Origin: Mycolicibacterium neoaurum ATCC 25795
Lineage (GTDB): Bacteria > Actinomycetota > Actinomycetes > Mycobacteriales > Mycobacteriaceae
Reading direction: 5' to 3'
NCBI RefSeq assembly: GCF_000691525.1
Contig: NZ_JMDW01000010.1
Coordinates: forward strand, 310,001 to 374,000
DNA length: 64,000 nucleotides
This document shows positions 55,067 to 64,000 of this stretch, one piece after another. Every line of letters starts with the position of its first letter. The first letter of the stretch is position 1. Below the pieces are notes generated by a model. That model did no database searches, was not told where the DNA came from, and saw only the letters and a program-made list of their open reading frames with translations. Made by a program: the position numbers and the translations under genes.

Positions 55067-55091
55067 GGAAATCCCTACGTAGTCAGTGCTT

Positions 55092-56540
55092 CTAGTACTC
55101 GATGTAACGAACGGCGTACGGGGTCATCCCGCTGGTGCGTACCGGCGAGATCTTGACGGTCGAACCGGTGTAGGGGGCTTCGAGCATCTGGTTGTTGCCC
55201 AGGTAGATCGCGACGTGCTGACTGCCGCCGGGACCCCAGAACAGGACATCGCCGCGGCGCATCTGTGAGGTCGGGATCTTGCGGCCCATGTCGTACTGCG
55301 CCCCGGAGTAGTGCGGCAGCTTGATACCGACGCCGGCGAAGGCGTAGAGCACCAGACCCGAGCAGTCGAAACCGACTGTGCCGGCGCCTCCGTCGATACC
55401 GTTGCTCTTTCCCGCGGCATTGCCGCCGCCCCAGGAGTACGGCACGCCGATCTGCGACATCCCCCGCTTGATGACGTACTCCGACGCCGCCTGGCCGTTC
55501 ACCCGGGGAATGGCCCCGTTGTTGGTGAAACCGGTCGGGGTGGGCAGGATGCCGAGCTTCTGCAGGAAATTGCGACCCATGTCGGCCGTCAGCTGGGCCG
55601 AGGTCTGCATGATCCCGAGGATCGCGTTGATGATGGCGATCGGGTCGCCGCTGACGAAGGCGCTCGGGATGGCCGGCAATGTCAGATCCCATTCGCTGGC
55701 CTGCGCCGGTGCCGGCGCACCGCCCGGGGCGCGATCCCAGTCCGCGCCCGGTGCGGCCGGACCCGGCGCGGCCGGGGCACGTCCGGTGGGCGCGGTCGCG
55801 GCAGGCGCCGCGGGCGCCGCCAACGGCCGGGCGGCGTCGAGTTTCGCCTGTGCGGCAGCGCGTTCGGCGGTCAGCCGGTCGAGCTCCTCCTGCTGGGACC
55901 CGAACGTCTGCTGGGCCTGGGTGAGGCTGGCGACCGCGGCGTCCTGACTGGATTGTGCGTCGGCGGCGGCCTTGTCGGCATTCTGCTTGGCCAACCGCGC
56001 TGCGGACTCGCGGTTGACCTGCTCGGTCCGCGCCTTCTGCAGATCGCCCATCACCTGTTGGGAGTTGGCGGCCAGCGCCTGCCCCGCGGCAGCGGTCTGC
56101 AGGGCGGCGTCGGGGTCGGCGGCGGTCAGATAGGAGGCCGACGGACCGTTCACATAGGCGGCCACGGCGTACGTGTCGACGCGGCGCTGCGCGTCGGCGA
56201 TGGCGGTGTTGGCGTCGTCGACGCCCCGTCGGCTCGCCTCGACCTCGGCGGCCGCCGCGGCGGCGTTGTCGCGCGCGTTCTGCACCTCGAGCAGTGCCTT
56301 GTTGACGCTCTCCTGCTGGACCTGCACGGCGGCGCCGAGATCCTGCAACTTCTGGTTGGCATCGGCGACGGCGGCCACCAGGGCCGCGATGCCCTCGGGC
56401 TTGGCCGGGTCGGCGATCGCGATCGGTGCGGCGATCGGACCGTCGGGGAGAACGCCGGCGCACAACAGGCCGACGGTGACCGGGACTGCGCAGATCCGTC
56501 CGTAGAAACGGGACGCGGAGGCGCCTGGGGTGCGTCTCAT
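55092..56540 (-). CDS. ripA: NlpC/P60 peptidoglycan endopeptidase with coiled coil (RipA)
   Basis: A 482-residue exported endopeptidase needed for septum splitting. A signal peptide (about residues 1-43) is followed by a long alanine/glutamine-rich coiled coil (about 50-240), a Pro/Ala-rich linker, and the NlpC/P60 domain. Catalytic residues Cys393, His442 and Glu454 have exactly the spacing of Cys383-His432-Glu444 in M. tuberculosis RipA. The coiled coil is known to block the active site until processed. ATG at 56540. The upstream 210 bases hold three perfect dyads and three GTCACA elements, so regulation is likely to be strong. Confidence 0.96.
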   Translation of the reverse strand: MRRTPGASASRFYGRICAVPVTVGLLCAGVLPDGPIAAPIAIADPAKPEGIAALVAAVADANQKLQDLGAAVQVQQESVNKALLEVQNARDNAAAAAAEVEASRRGVDDANTAIADAQRRVDTYAVAAYVNGPSASYLTAADPDAALQTAAAGQALAANSQQVMGDLQKARTEQVNRESAARLAKQNADKAAADAQSSQDAAVASLTQAQQTFGSQQEELDRLTAERAAAQAKLDAARPLAAPAAPAATAPTGRAPAAPGPAAPGADWDRAPGGAPAPAQASEWDLTLPAIPSAFVSGDPIAIINAILGIMQTSAQLTADMGRNFLQKLGILPTPTGFTNNGAIPRVNGQAASEYVIKRGMSQIGVPYSWGGGNAAGKSNGIDGGAGTVGFDCSGLVLYAFAGVGIKLPHYSGAQYDMGRKIPTSQMRRGDVLFWGPGGSQHVAIYLGNNQMLEAPYTGSTVKISPVRTSGMTPYAVRYIEY

Positions 56541-56600
56541 GGGACTCAGGTCTCCTAGGGCTCAACGCGGACGACACGGCACTGCGGATGAGTGTCAGCA

Positions 56601-56679
56601 GTCACATCAACCACAGCTGCAACACCAAACACTGTTTGCACCGTACGTCACATCACGCCCTAAAGAAACTTTAGTCACA
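56601..56679. promoter_or_regulatory. Three GTCACA elements upstream of ripA (MtrA half-site type)
   Basis: GTCACA occurs at 56601-56606, 56647-56652 and 56674-56679, all in the same orientation. MtrA, a regulator reported to control ripA, recognises tandem GTCACA-type half-sites. Here the spacing is wider than in the classical site, so binding needs testing. Confidence 0.4.
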
Positions 56680-56728
56680 AATTACATGAATGTAATTGGA
56701 AAAGGCGTTATCGAATAGTGATATTCGA
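56660..56728. promoter_or_regulatory. Cluster of three perfect palindromes between ripA and the Rv1476-like gene
   Basis: CTAAAG-AAA-CTTTAG (56660-56674), AATTACAT-GA-ATGTAATT (56680-56697) and TCGAATA-GTGA-TATTCGA (56711-56728) follow each other within 70 bases. The stretch is markedly AT-rich for this genome. They could be operators for ripA or structures ending the transcript of the upstream gene. Confidence 0.6.
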
Positions 56729-56750
56729 ATTCGACAAAGGGGTTGTGGCG

Positions 56751-57284
56751 TTACTCCGCCGACACCGGAGGCGCAGTTTCAGCAACCGCTCGCCTGGCCC
56801 GTACCTGCAGTACACGGGTCAAAACCGCGGCCGCGGCAACGGCCAGCACAAGGACTGCGGTAAACGGCGTCCAGGGAAAGTCCGGGGTCTGCAACTCGGT
56901 GACGAAATTCTTCGAAGATTGCACGGGATCGCCTGTTTTCGCGAGATCCTGACCGGCCTCCAGGGTGACCCTGTCGAATTCCTGGCTGTAGGTGCCCGCA
57001 TAGAACGGGCTGATGGCCAGCACGGTCGATCCCGGGAAGTCCTGCCCCACCTCGGTGGCGATATCGCGCAACGGGGTGTCGATCGGCGGGTTCTGGTCGA
57101 TGACCACGATCTTGAGGTCGATCCCGTCGGCCTTGGCCGTCGAGACCACCTCGCGCAGACCCGCGATATCAGCCCCGGCGGGGGCACTCACGCCACCATC
57201 GCGCACCTGATCCTTGACCAGGTTGATATCGATCCCCGGTGGGATGTAGGCGGGAAGATGTGGCACAACGTGCGGTCCGGTCAC
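56751..57284 (-). CDS. TPM-domain membrane protein (Rv1476-like)
   Basis: A 177-residue protein with a TPM-like fold in the first ~130 residues (LKIVVIDQNPPIDTPLRDIA and GSTVLAISPFYAG) and a C-terminal helix (FTAVLVLAVAAAAVLTRVL) followed by a basic end. The TPM domain faces either side depending on orientation. There is no obvious signal peptide, so a tail-anchored arrangement is likely. GTG at 57284 matches the start expected from the M. tuberculosis homologue; GTG at 57287 or the longer frame to 57371 cannot be excluded. It precedes ripA by 210 bases and is divergent from acn. The function is unknown. Confidence 0.75.
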   Translation of the reverse strand: MTGPHVVPHLPAYIPPGIDINLVKDQVRDGGVSAPAGADIAGLREVVSTAKADGIDLKIVVIDQNPPIDTPLRDIATEVGQDFPGSTVLAISPFYAGTYSQEFDRVTLEAGQDLAKTGDPVQSSKNFVTELQTPDFPWTPFTAVLVLAVAAAAVLTRVLQVRARRAVAETAPPVSAE

Positions 57285-57416
57285 CACCGCACCGTACCGC
57301 CGCGCACGCAGCGCCCGAACATCCGACTCACCGGTCGGCACGTCGGGAAAATCTGCCCGACGGGCTCGCATCGAGCCGACGACTGGACAAGACTGGACCC
57401 GACCCTCCCCGCCTTG

Positions 57417-57432
57417 CAGGACAAGCGTACTG
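57417..57432. promoter_or_regulatory. AcnR operator of acn
   Basis: CAGGACAAGCGTACTG is an exact match to the AcnR consensus CAGNACnnncGTACTG described for Corynebacterium glutamicum. It lies 60 bases upstream of the acn start codon and immediately before a -10-like TAGGGT (57434-57439), so bound repressor would block the promoter. The TetR-type gene just downstream of acn is the expected repressor. Confidence 0.8.
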
Positions 57433-57479
57433 TTAGGGTCAGCATGCCGCCGACACAGCCCGTCGCCGGCAGGATCTAA

Positions 57480-60314
<2,835 letters not shown>

Positions 60315-60343
60315 GAGACCGGAAGAAGTAACGGGTACCACCC

Positions 60344-60910
60344 GTGCCACGGGTAACCGACGACCATCTGGCGGCACGTCGTCGCCAGATCCTCGACGGC
60401 GCTCGGCGCTGCTTCGCCGAGTACGGCTATGAGAAGGCGACCGTGCGGCGGCTCGAACACACCATCGGGCTGTCGCGCGGCGCCATCTTCCACCACTTCA
60501 AGGACAAGGACACCCTGTTCTTCGAGTTGGCACGCGAGGATGCCGAGCGGATGGCCGATGTGGCCGCCCGCGAAGGCCTCATCCAGGTGATGCGTGACCT
60601 GCTCGCCGCGCCGGATCAGTTCGACTGGCTGGTGACGCGTCTGGAGATCGCGCGAAAATTGCGCAACGATCCGGCGTTCCATCGGGGCTGGGCCGAGCGA
60701 TCGGCCGAGTTGTCGGCGGCCACCACGGAGCGGCTGCGTAAGCAGAAACAGGCCGGGCGGCTACGCGACGATGTCCCCGGTGCCGTGCTGCAGACCTACC
60801 TGGATCTCGTGCTCGACGGCCTCGTGGCGCGGCTGGCCTCCGGTGAGGACACCGAAAACCTCAGCGCGGTGCTGGACCTCGTCGAGGATTCGGTTCGCCA
60901 GCCGCGCTGA
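60344..60910 (+). CDS. acnR: TetR-family repressor of aconitase (AcnR-like)
   Basis: A 188-residue TetR regulator. The helix-turn-helix is at about residues 30-52 (ATVRRLEHTIGLSRGAIFHH), followed by the FKDKDTLFFEL family motif and an all-helical ligand domain. Its position right behind acn and the AcnR operator before acn indicate repression of acn; C. glutamicum AcnR has this role and responds to citrate and metal. The start is GTG. It converges with the small HTH gene, with a short hairpin between. It corresponds to Rv1474c. Confidence 0.93.
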   Translation: MPRVTDDHLAARRRQILDGARRCFAEYGYEKATVRRLEHTIGLSRGAIFHHFKDKDTLFFELAREDAERMADVAAREGLIQVMRDLLAAPDQFDWLVTRLEIARKLRNDPAFHRGWAERSAELSAATTERLRKQKQAGRLRDDVPGAVLQTYLDLVLDGLVARLASGEDTENLSAVLDLVEDSVRQPR

Positions 60911-60927
60911 GACCCCGATGAGGGGTC
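60911..60927. terminator. Short hairpin between convergent genes
   Basis: GACCCC-GATGA-GGGGTC forms a six-base stem directly after the acnR stop and touching the stop of the small HTH gene. It may serve both directions as a weak intrinsic terminator. There is no U-tract, as is common in mycobacteria. Confidence 0.4.
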
Positions 60928-61117
60928 AGCTGGCCCGTCGACGATGATTGGGTCCGCCCCGGCTGCGCATCCGGGTACCCGACTCGCGCAGCATGCTGTG
61001 CACAGATCCGTAGGACCGACCGGTTTGCGCCACCAGCGACCTGATGCTTGCGCCGCGCTCGTATGCGCTGCGCAAGTCGGACAGAACCTGCTCACGGGAC
61101 TTGTCGGATTCAGTCAT
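60926..61117 (-). CDS. Small helix-turn-helix protein (Rv1473A-like)
   Basis: A 63-residue basic protein with a single helix-turn-helix (RGASIRSLVAQTGRSYGSVHSML) and an arginine-rich end (RMRSRGGPNHRRRAS). It matches the small actinobacterial HTH proteins such as Rv1473A. The target is unknown. ATG at 61117 is the only suitable start, and no other domain fits in this length. It is convergent with acnR. Confidence 0.85.
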   Translation of the reverse strand: MTESDKSREQVLSDLRSAYERGASIRSLVAQTGRSYGSVHSMLRESGTRMRSRGGPNHRRRAS

Positions 61118-61215
61118 CGATTTCTCCCCACTCCCGATCCGTGTGCGCGGGTACCCAGACTAGGAACCGACAAAACGCGTGTGGGTGGAATCGATGAAAA
61201 GCCTTGCAGAACGGC

Positions 61216-62850
61216 CTATGCCAGTTCGATGAGGTCCCGATACTCGGTCGACCAGAAGTCCTCGGTGCCATCGGGCAACAGCACCACCCGCTGTGGATCC
61301 AGGGCTTCGGCCGCACCGGGATCGTGCGTCACCAGCACCACCGCGCCCTGATAGCTGCGCAATGCGTCGAGAACCTGTTCACGAGAAGCGGGATCGAGAT
61401 TGTTGGTCGGTTCGTCGAGCAACAGCACATTGGCGGTGGAGGCCACCAGACCGGCCAACGCCAACCGCGTCTTCTCACCGCCGGACAGTGTGCCTGCGGG
61501 CTGATCGAGCTGCGGCCCGGTGAACATGAAGGCGCCCAACAGGCCTCGTAATTCCTGCTCCCCGGTGTCGGGTGCGGCGTGCCGGATGTTCTCCCACACC
61601 GTCGCGGCGTTGTCGAGCGTGTCGTGCTCCTGTGCGAAGTAGCCGATCTTGAGGCCGTGGCCAGGGACAAGCCCACCGGCATCAGGAGTTTCGGTACCGG
61701 CCAGCAATCTCAGCAACGTCGTCTTACCGGCACCGTTGAGTCCCAACACCACAACTCGGGAACCCCGGTCGATGGCGAGATCGACGCCGGTGAATACTTC
61801 CAGCGAACCGTATGTCTTGGTCAAACCCTTGACCACCAAGGGTGTTTTCCCGCACGGCGCAGGTACCGGAAATTTGATGCGCGCCACCTTGTCGGCAACC
61901 CGCTCGTCATCGAGCTCGGCGATCATCCGCTCGGCACGACGCAGCATATTCTGCGCGGCAACGGCTTTGGTGGCCTTGGCGCCCATCTTCGCCGCCTGCG
62001 CCCGCAGTGCGCCCGCCTTCTTCTCGGCATTGGCGCGTTCGCGACGGCGACGCTGCTCGTCGGTGGCCCGCGCGTCGAGATAACGCTGCCAACCCATGTT
62101 GTAGACATCGGCCTCACCACGCACGGCGTCGAGGAACCACACCCGGTTGACCACATCGGCGAGCAGCTCGACATCGTGACTGATCACCACGAGGCCGCCC
62201 GTGTGATTCTGCAGGAAGGTGCGCAGCCAGCCGATCGAGTCCGCATCGAGGTGGTTGGTGGGCTCGTCGAGCAACAGTGTCGTGCTGGAGGATCCGGAAC
62301 CCGATCCTTGGCCGGCGGCGAACAGGATCCTGGCCAGCTCGACACGGCGGCGCTGACCGCCGGAGAGAGTGCGCAGCGGCTGGGTGAGTACCCGGTCGGG
62401 CAGGCCCAAGCTGGCACAGATCCGGCCGGCTTCGCTCTCGGCCGCGTAGCCGCCGAGCGCGGCGAACCGCTCCTCCAGTTGGCCGTACCGGCGCACCGCC
62501 TTGTCCCTGGCCGCGTCGTCGGCGACCTCGGCCATCAGCACCTGCTGCTTCTCCAGATCCGACAGCAGGGTGTCCAGGCCGCGCGCGGACAGCACCCGAT
62601 CGCGTGCCAAGACGTCGAGGTCGCCCTCCCGCGGGTCCTGCGGCAGATAGCCGATCTCGCCGGTGCGCTCGATCTTGCCCGCGTAAGGCTCACCCTCACC
62701 GGCCAGTATGCGCATGGTGGTGGTCTTGCCTGCACCGTTGCGCCCCACCAGGCCGATGCGGTCGCCGGGCTGGATACGCAGCGCGGAACCCTCGATGGAC
62801 AGCAGAGTGCGCGCCCCGGCGCGGACCTCCAGGTCCGTTGCGGTGATCAC
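61216..62850 (-). CDS. ABC-F family ATPase (Rv1473-like)
   Basis: A 544-residue soluble protein with two ABC domains and no membrane segments. The P-loops are GRNGAGKTT (about residue 36) and GLNGAGKTT. Signatures are LSGGQRRRVELARILF and LSGGEKTRLALAGLV. A charged interdomain linker of the P-tip type (DEQRRRRERANAEKKAGALR) is present. ABC-F proteins bind the ribosomal E site and act in translation or in protection from antibiotics; M. tuberculosis Rv1473 has been linked to macrolide tolerance. GTG start. echA12 lies 24 bases upstream in the same direction. Confidence 0.93.
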   Translation of the reverse strand: MITATDLEVRAGARTLLSIEGSALRIQPGDRIGLVGRNGAGKTTTMRILAGEGEPYAGKIERTGEIGYLPQDPREGDLDVLARDRVLSARGLDTLLSDLEKQQVLMAEVADDAARDKAVRRYGQLEERFAALGGYAAESEAGRICASLGLPDRVLTQPLRTLSGGQRRRVELARILFAAGQGSGSGSSSTTLLLDEPTNHLDADSIGWLRTFLQNHTGGLVVISHDVELLADVVNRVWFLDAVRGEADVYNMGWQRYLDARATDEQRRRRERANAEKKAGALRAQAAKMGAKATKAVAAQNMLRRAERMIAELDDERVADKVARIKFPVPAPCGKTPLVVKGLTKTYGSLEVFTGVDLAIDRGSRVVVLGLNGAGKTTLLRLLAGTETPDAGGLVPGHGLKIGYFAQEHDTLDNAATVWENIRHAAPDTGEQELRGLLGAFMFTGPQLDQPAGTLSGGEKTRLALAGLVASTANVLLLDEPTNNLDPASREQVLDALRSYQGAVVLVTHDPGAAEALDPQRVVLLPDGTEDFWSTEYRDLIELA

Positions 62851-62874
62851 GCTGCTGCTCTCCTCGGGTTGTCG

Positions 62875-63705
62875 TCATCTGTCGTCGGTGAATACGGCCG
62901 ACCGCTTATCTTTGCGCGCCGCGACCGCTTCTTCAAAGTTGGCGGTGAGCAGTCGCACATACAACTGGCCGAGTCCCTCGGCCTGCATATGGCCCTCCAA
63001 GCTACCGGCGTCCAGTCCACTCCACAGTGTCCGCTTGGTCAACTCGATTCCCGGCCGGGAGAACGCGGCGATCCGCTGCGCGGTTTCGAAACAACGTGCC
63101 AACAGCTCGTCATCCGGCACCACGGCGGACACCAACCCGATCCGCTCGGCCTCGGCGGCATCGACATCGCGACCGGTGAGCATGATCTCGAAAGCCCGCG
63201 ACGCGCCGATGGCGCGCGGCAGCAGATAGGACAAGCCCAGCTCGCTGGCCGTCAGCCCGTTGTTGATACCCGCCGCCCGAAAGTACGCTCCGTCCGCGGC
63301 GATTCGGATATCGCAAGCCAATGCCAGGCACAGGCCCCCACCGATGGCCGCACCGTTGACAGCGGCGATCACGGGCTGATGCAACCGGCGCAGAGCCAGG
63401 ATCACATCGTCGAGGACCTCCATGGATCGCAGCGCGAATGAGGGCCGGGTCAGACCGTCGACATGCGGCACCGAGCCTGCCGACTTGTGGTCGGCGCCGG
63501 AGGAGAACCCCCGTCCGGCACCGGTCATCACAATCACCCGCACCGAGTTGTCGTGGTGCAGATCGCCCAGCACGGCGCGCAGCGGCACCATGACGTCGAA
63601 GGCCATCGAGTTCATCCGCTCGGGCCTGTTCAACGTGACCAACGCCACGCCGGGCGCCGGGTGGGAGACCTTTACGAATTCACTGTGTTCAGTCACGCCG
63701 TGCAC
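62875..63705 (-). CDS. echA12: Enoyl-CoA hydratase/isomerase family protein (EchA12)
   Basis: A 276-residue crotonase-fold enzyme. The oxyanion-hole segments are GRGFSSGADHKSAG and AAIGGGLCLALACDIRIA, and the acidic catalytic region is LTASELGLSYLLPR. The C-terminal trimerisation helix ends SAVFTDDR. It hydrates or isomerises enoyl-CoA, with an unknown physiological substrate. GTG at 63705 or at 63696 could be used. It is followed by the ABC-F gene as in Rv1472-Rv1473. Confidence 0.92.
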   Translation of the reverse strand: MHGVTEHSEFVKVSHPAPGVALVTLNRPERMNSMAFDVMVPLRAVLGDLHHDNSVRVIVMTGAGRGFSSGADHKSAGSVPHVDGLTRPSFALRSMEVLDDVILALRRLHQPVIAAVNGAAIGGGLCLALACDIRIAADGAYFRAAGINNGLTASELGLSYLLPRAIGASRAFEIMLTGRDVDAAEAERIGLVSAVVPDDELLARCFETAQRIAAFSRPGIELTKRTLWSGLDAGSLEGHMQAEGLGQLYVRLLTANFEEAVAARKDKRSAVFTDDR

Positions 63706-63751
63706 GTTATCGCGGCACGGACCCCCCGATGGCCCGGTCGGAGATCGACGG

Positions 63752-64000
63752 TCAGTTCTGCTGCGACGCGATCGCTGCGTCGACGTCGAACTCCTTGATC
63801 TTGGTGATCAGATCCTCGAGCTGAGCGGGACCGAGTGCGCCGGACTGACGGAACACCTGGTGTCCCTTCTTGAAGGCCATCAGGGTCGGGATGGCCTGGA
63901 TCTCGGCTGCCTGTGCCAGCTCGGGCTCGGCCTCGGTATCCACCTTGGCGTGCACGATATCGGGGTGCTTGTCCGCGGAGGCACCGAACGTCGGGGCGAA
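63752..64000 (-). CDS. Thioredoxin, 5' end outside window
   Basis: The visible C-terminal 82 residues match thioredoxin: FAPTFGASADKHPDIVHAKV, the cis-proline loop AIPTLMAFKKG and the terminal helix. The CxxC active site would lie just before the window edge, so the gene is truncated by the boundary and not by mutation. An internal GTG at 63955 is not the true start. It corresponds to Rv1471 (trxB1) by position next to echA12. It reduces protein disulfides, probably in the cytosol. Confidence 0.9.
   Translation of the reverse strand, partial: FAPTFGASADKHPDIVHAKVDTEAEPELAQAAEIQAIPTLMAFKKGHQVFRQSGALGPAQLEDLITKIKEFDVDAAIASQQN

Overview
The window is GC-rich, densely coded actinobacterial DNA from a Mycobacterium, probably a fast-growing (Mycolicibacterium-type) species. 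The protein set and gene order follow two blocks of the M. tuberculosis chromosome in reverse orientation: Rv1540-Rv1536 (rluD-like, lspA, ansA, dinX, ileS), followed by a pks5/papA/fadD lipid locus like Rv1522-Rv1530, and then Rv1497-Rv1471 (lipL, meaB, mutB, mutA, inhA-fabG1, ripA-ripB-moxR1, acn, ABC-F, echA12, trx). All assignments come from reading the translated sequence and from remembered family knowledge. No database search was run.

Layout. 1-5.9 kb: the 3' part of a GT87-type membrane mannosyltransferase gene, a UDP-glucose 6-dehydrogenase and an MmpL lipid exporter. 5.9-14.3 kb: rarD, an RluD-family pseudouridine synthase, lspA, ansA, dinB/dinX, a small S4 protein and ileS, which has a T-box leader. 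14.5-16.6 kb: a small module of unknown function (condensation-domain-like protein, HTH regulator, seven-helix membrane protein) with several perfect dyads. 16.6-33.8 kb: a glycolipid locus with a polytopic membrane protein, a GT1 glycosyltransferase, a GAP-type membrane protein, three WS/DGAT-like acyltransferases, a fatty-acyl-AMP ligase, a PapA acyltransferase and a fully reducing MAS-like PKS. About 0.8 kb of gene-free, relatively AT-rich DNA follows. 34.6-41.1 kb: lipL, meaB, mutB, mutA. 41.2-49.9 kb: a TVP38-family protein, a secreted unknown protein, SPFH/NfeD partners, an Rv1486c-like protein, hemH, inhA, fabG1 and an AraC regulator. 50-57.3 kb: an aldo/keto reductase whose stop codon has been lost, then VWA, DUF58, moxR1, ripB, ripA and an Rv1476-like gene. 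57.5-64 kb: acn with its TetR repressor gene, a small HTH protein, an ABC-F ATPase, echA12 and a truncated thioredoxin gene.

How the genes work together. In the lipid locus, the ligase would activate a fatty acid as acyl-AMP and load it on the PKS. The PKS would extend it with methylmalonyl units into a methyl-branched chain. PapA and the WS/DGAT-like proteins would esterify acyl chains onto a sugar core made or modified by the GT1 enzyme, and GAP and MmpL proteins would move the product outward. This matches the architecture of lipooligosaccharide/acyltrehalose loci. The methylmalonyl-CoA mutase operon connects to the same precursor pool. fabG1-inhA-hemH serves mycolic-acid elongation and heme synthesis. 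ripA-ripB-moxR1-DUF58-VWA is a cell-wall hydrolase and chaperone cluster. acn carries an exact match to the AcnR operator consensus, and the acnR-like gene lies directly downstream.

The points most worth checking are the HTH/7-TM/condensation-like module with its dyads, the three tandem SHxxxDG acyltransferases, the stop-loss by a 4-bp duplication in the aldo/keto reductase, the cluster of three perfect palindromes upstream of ripA, and the AcnR and T-box control sites.
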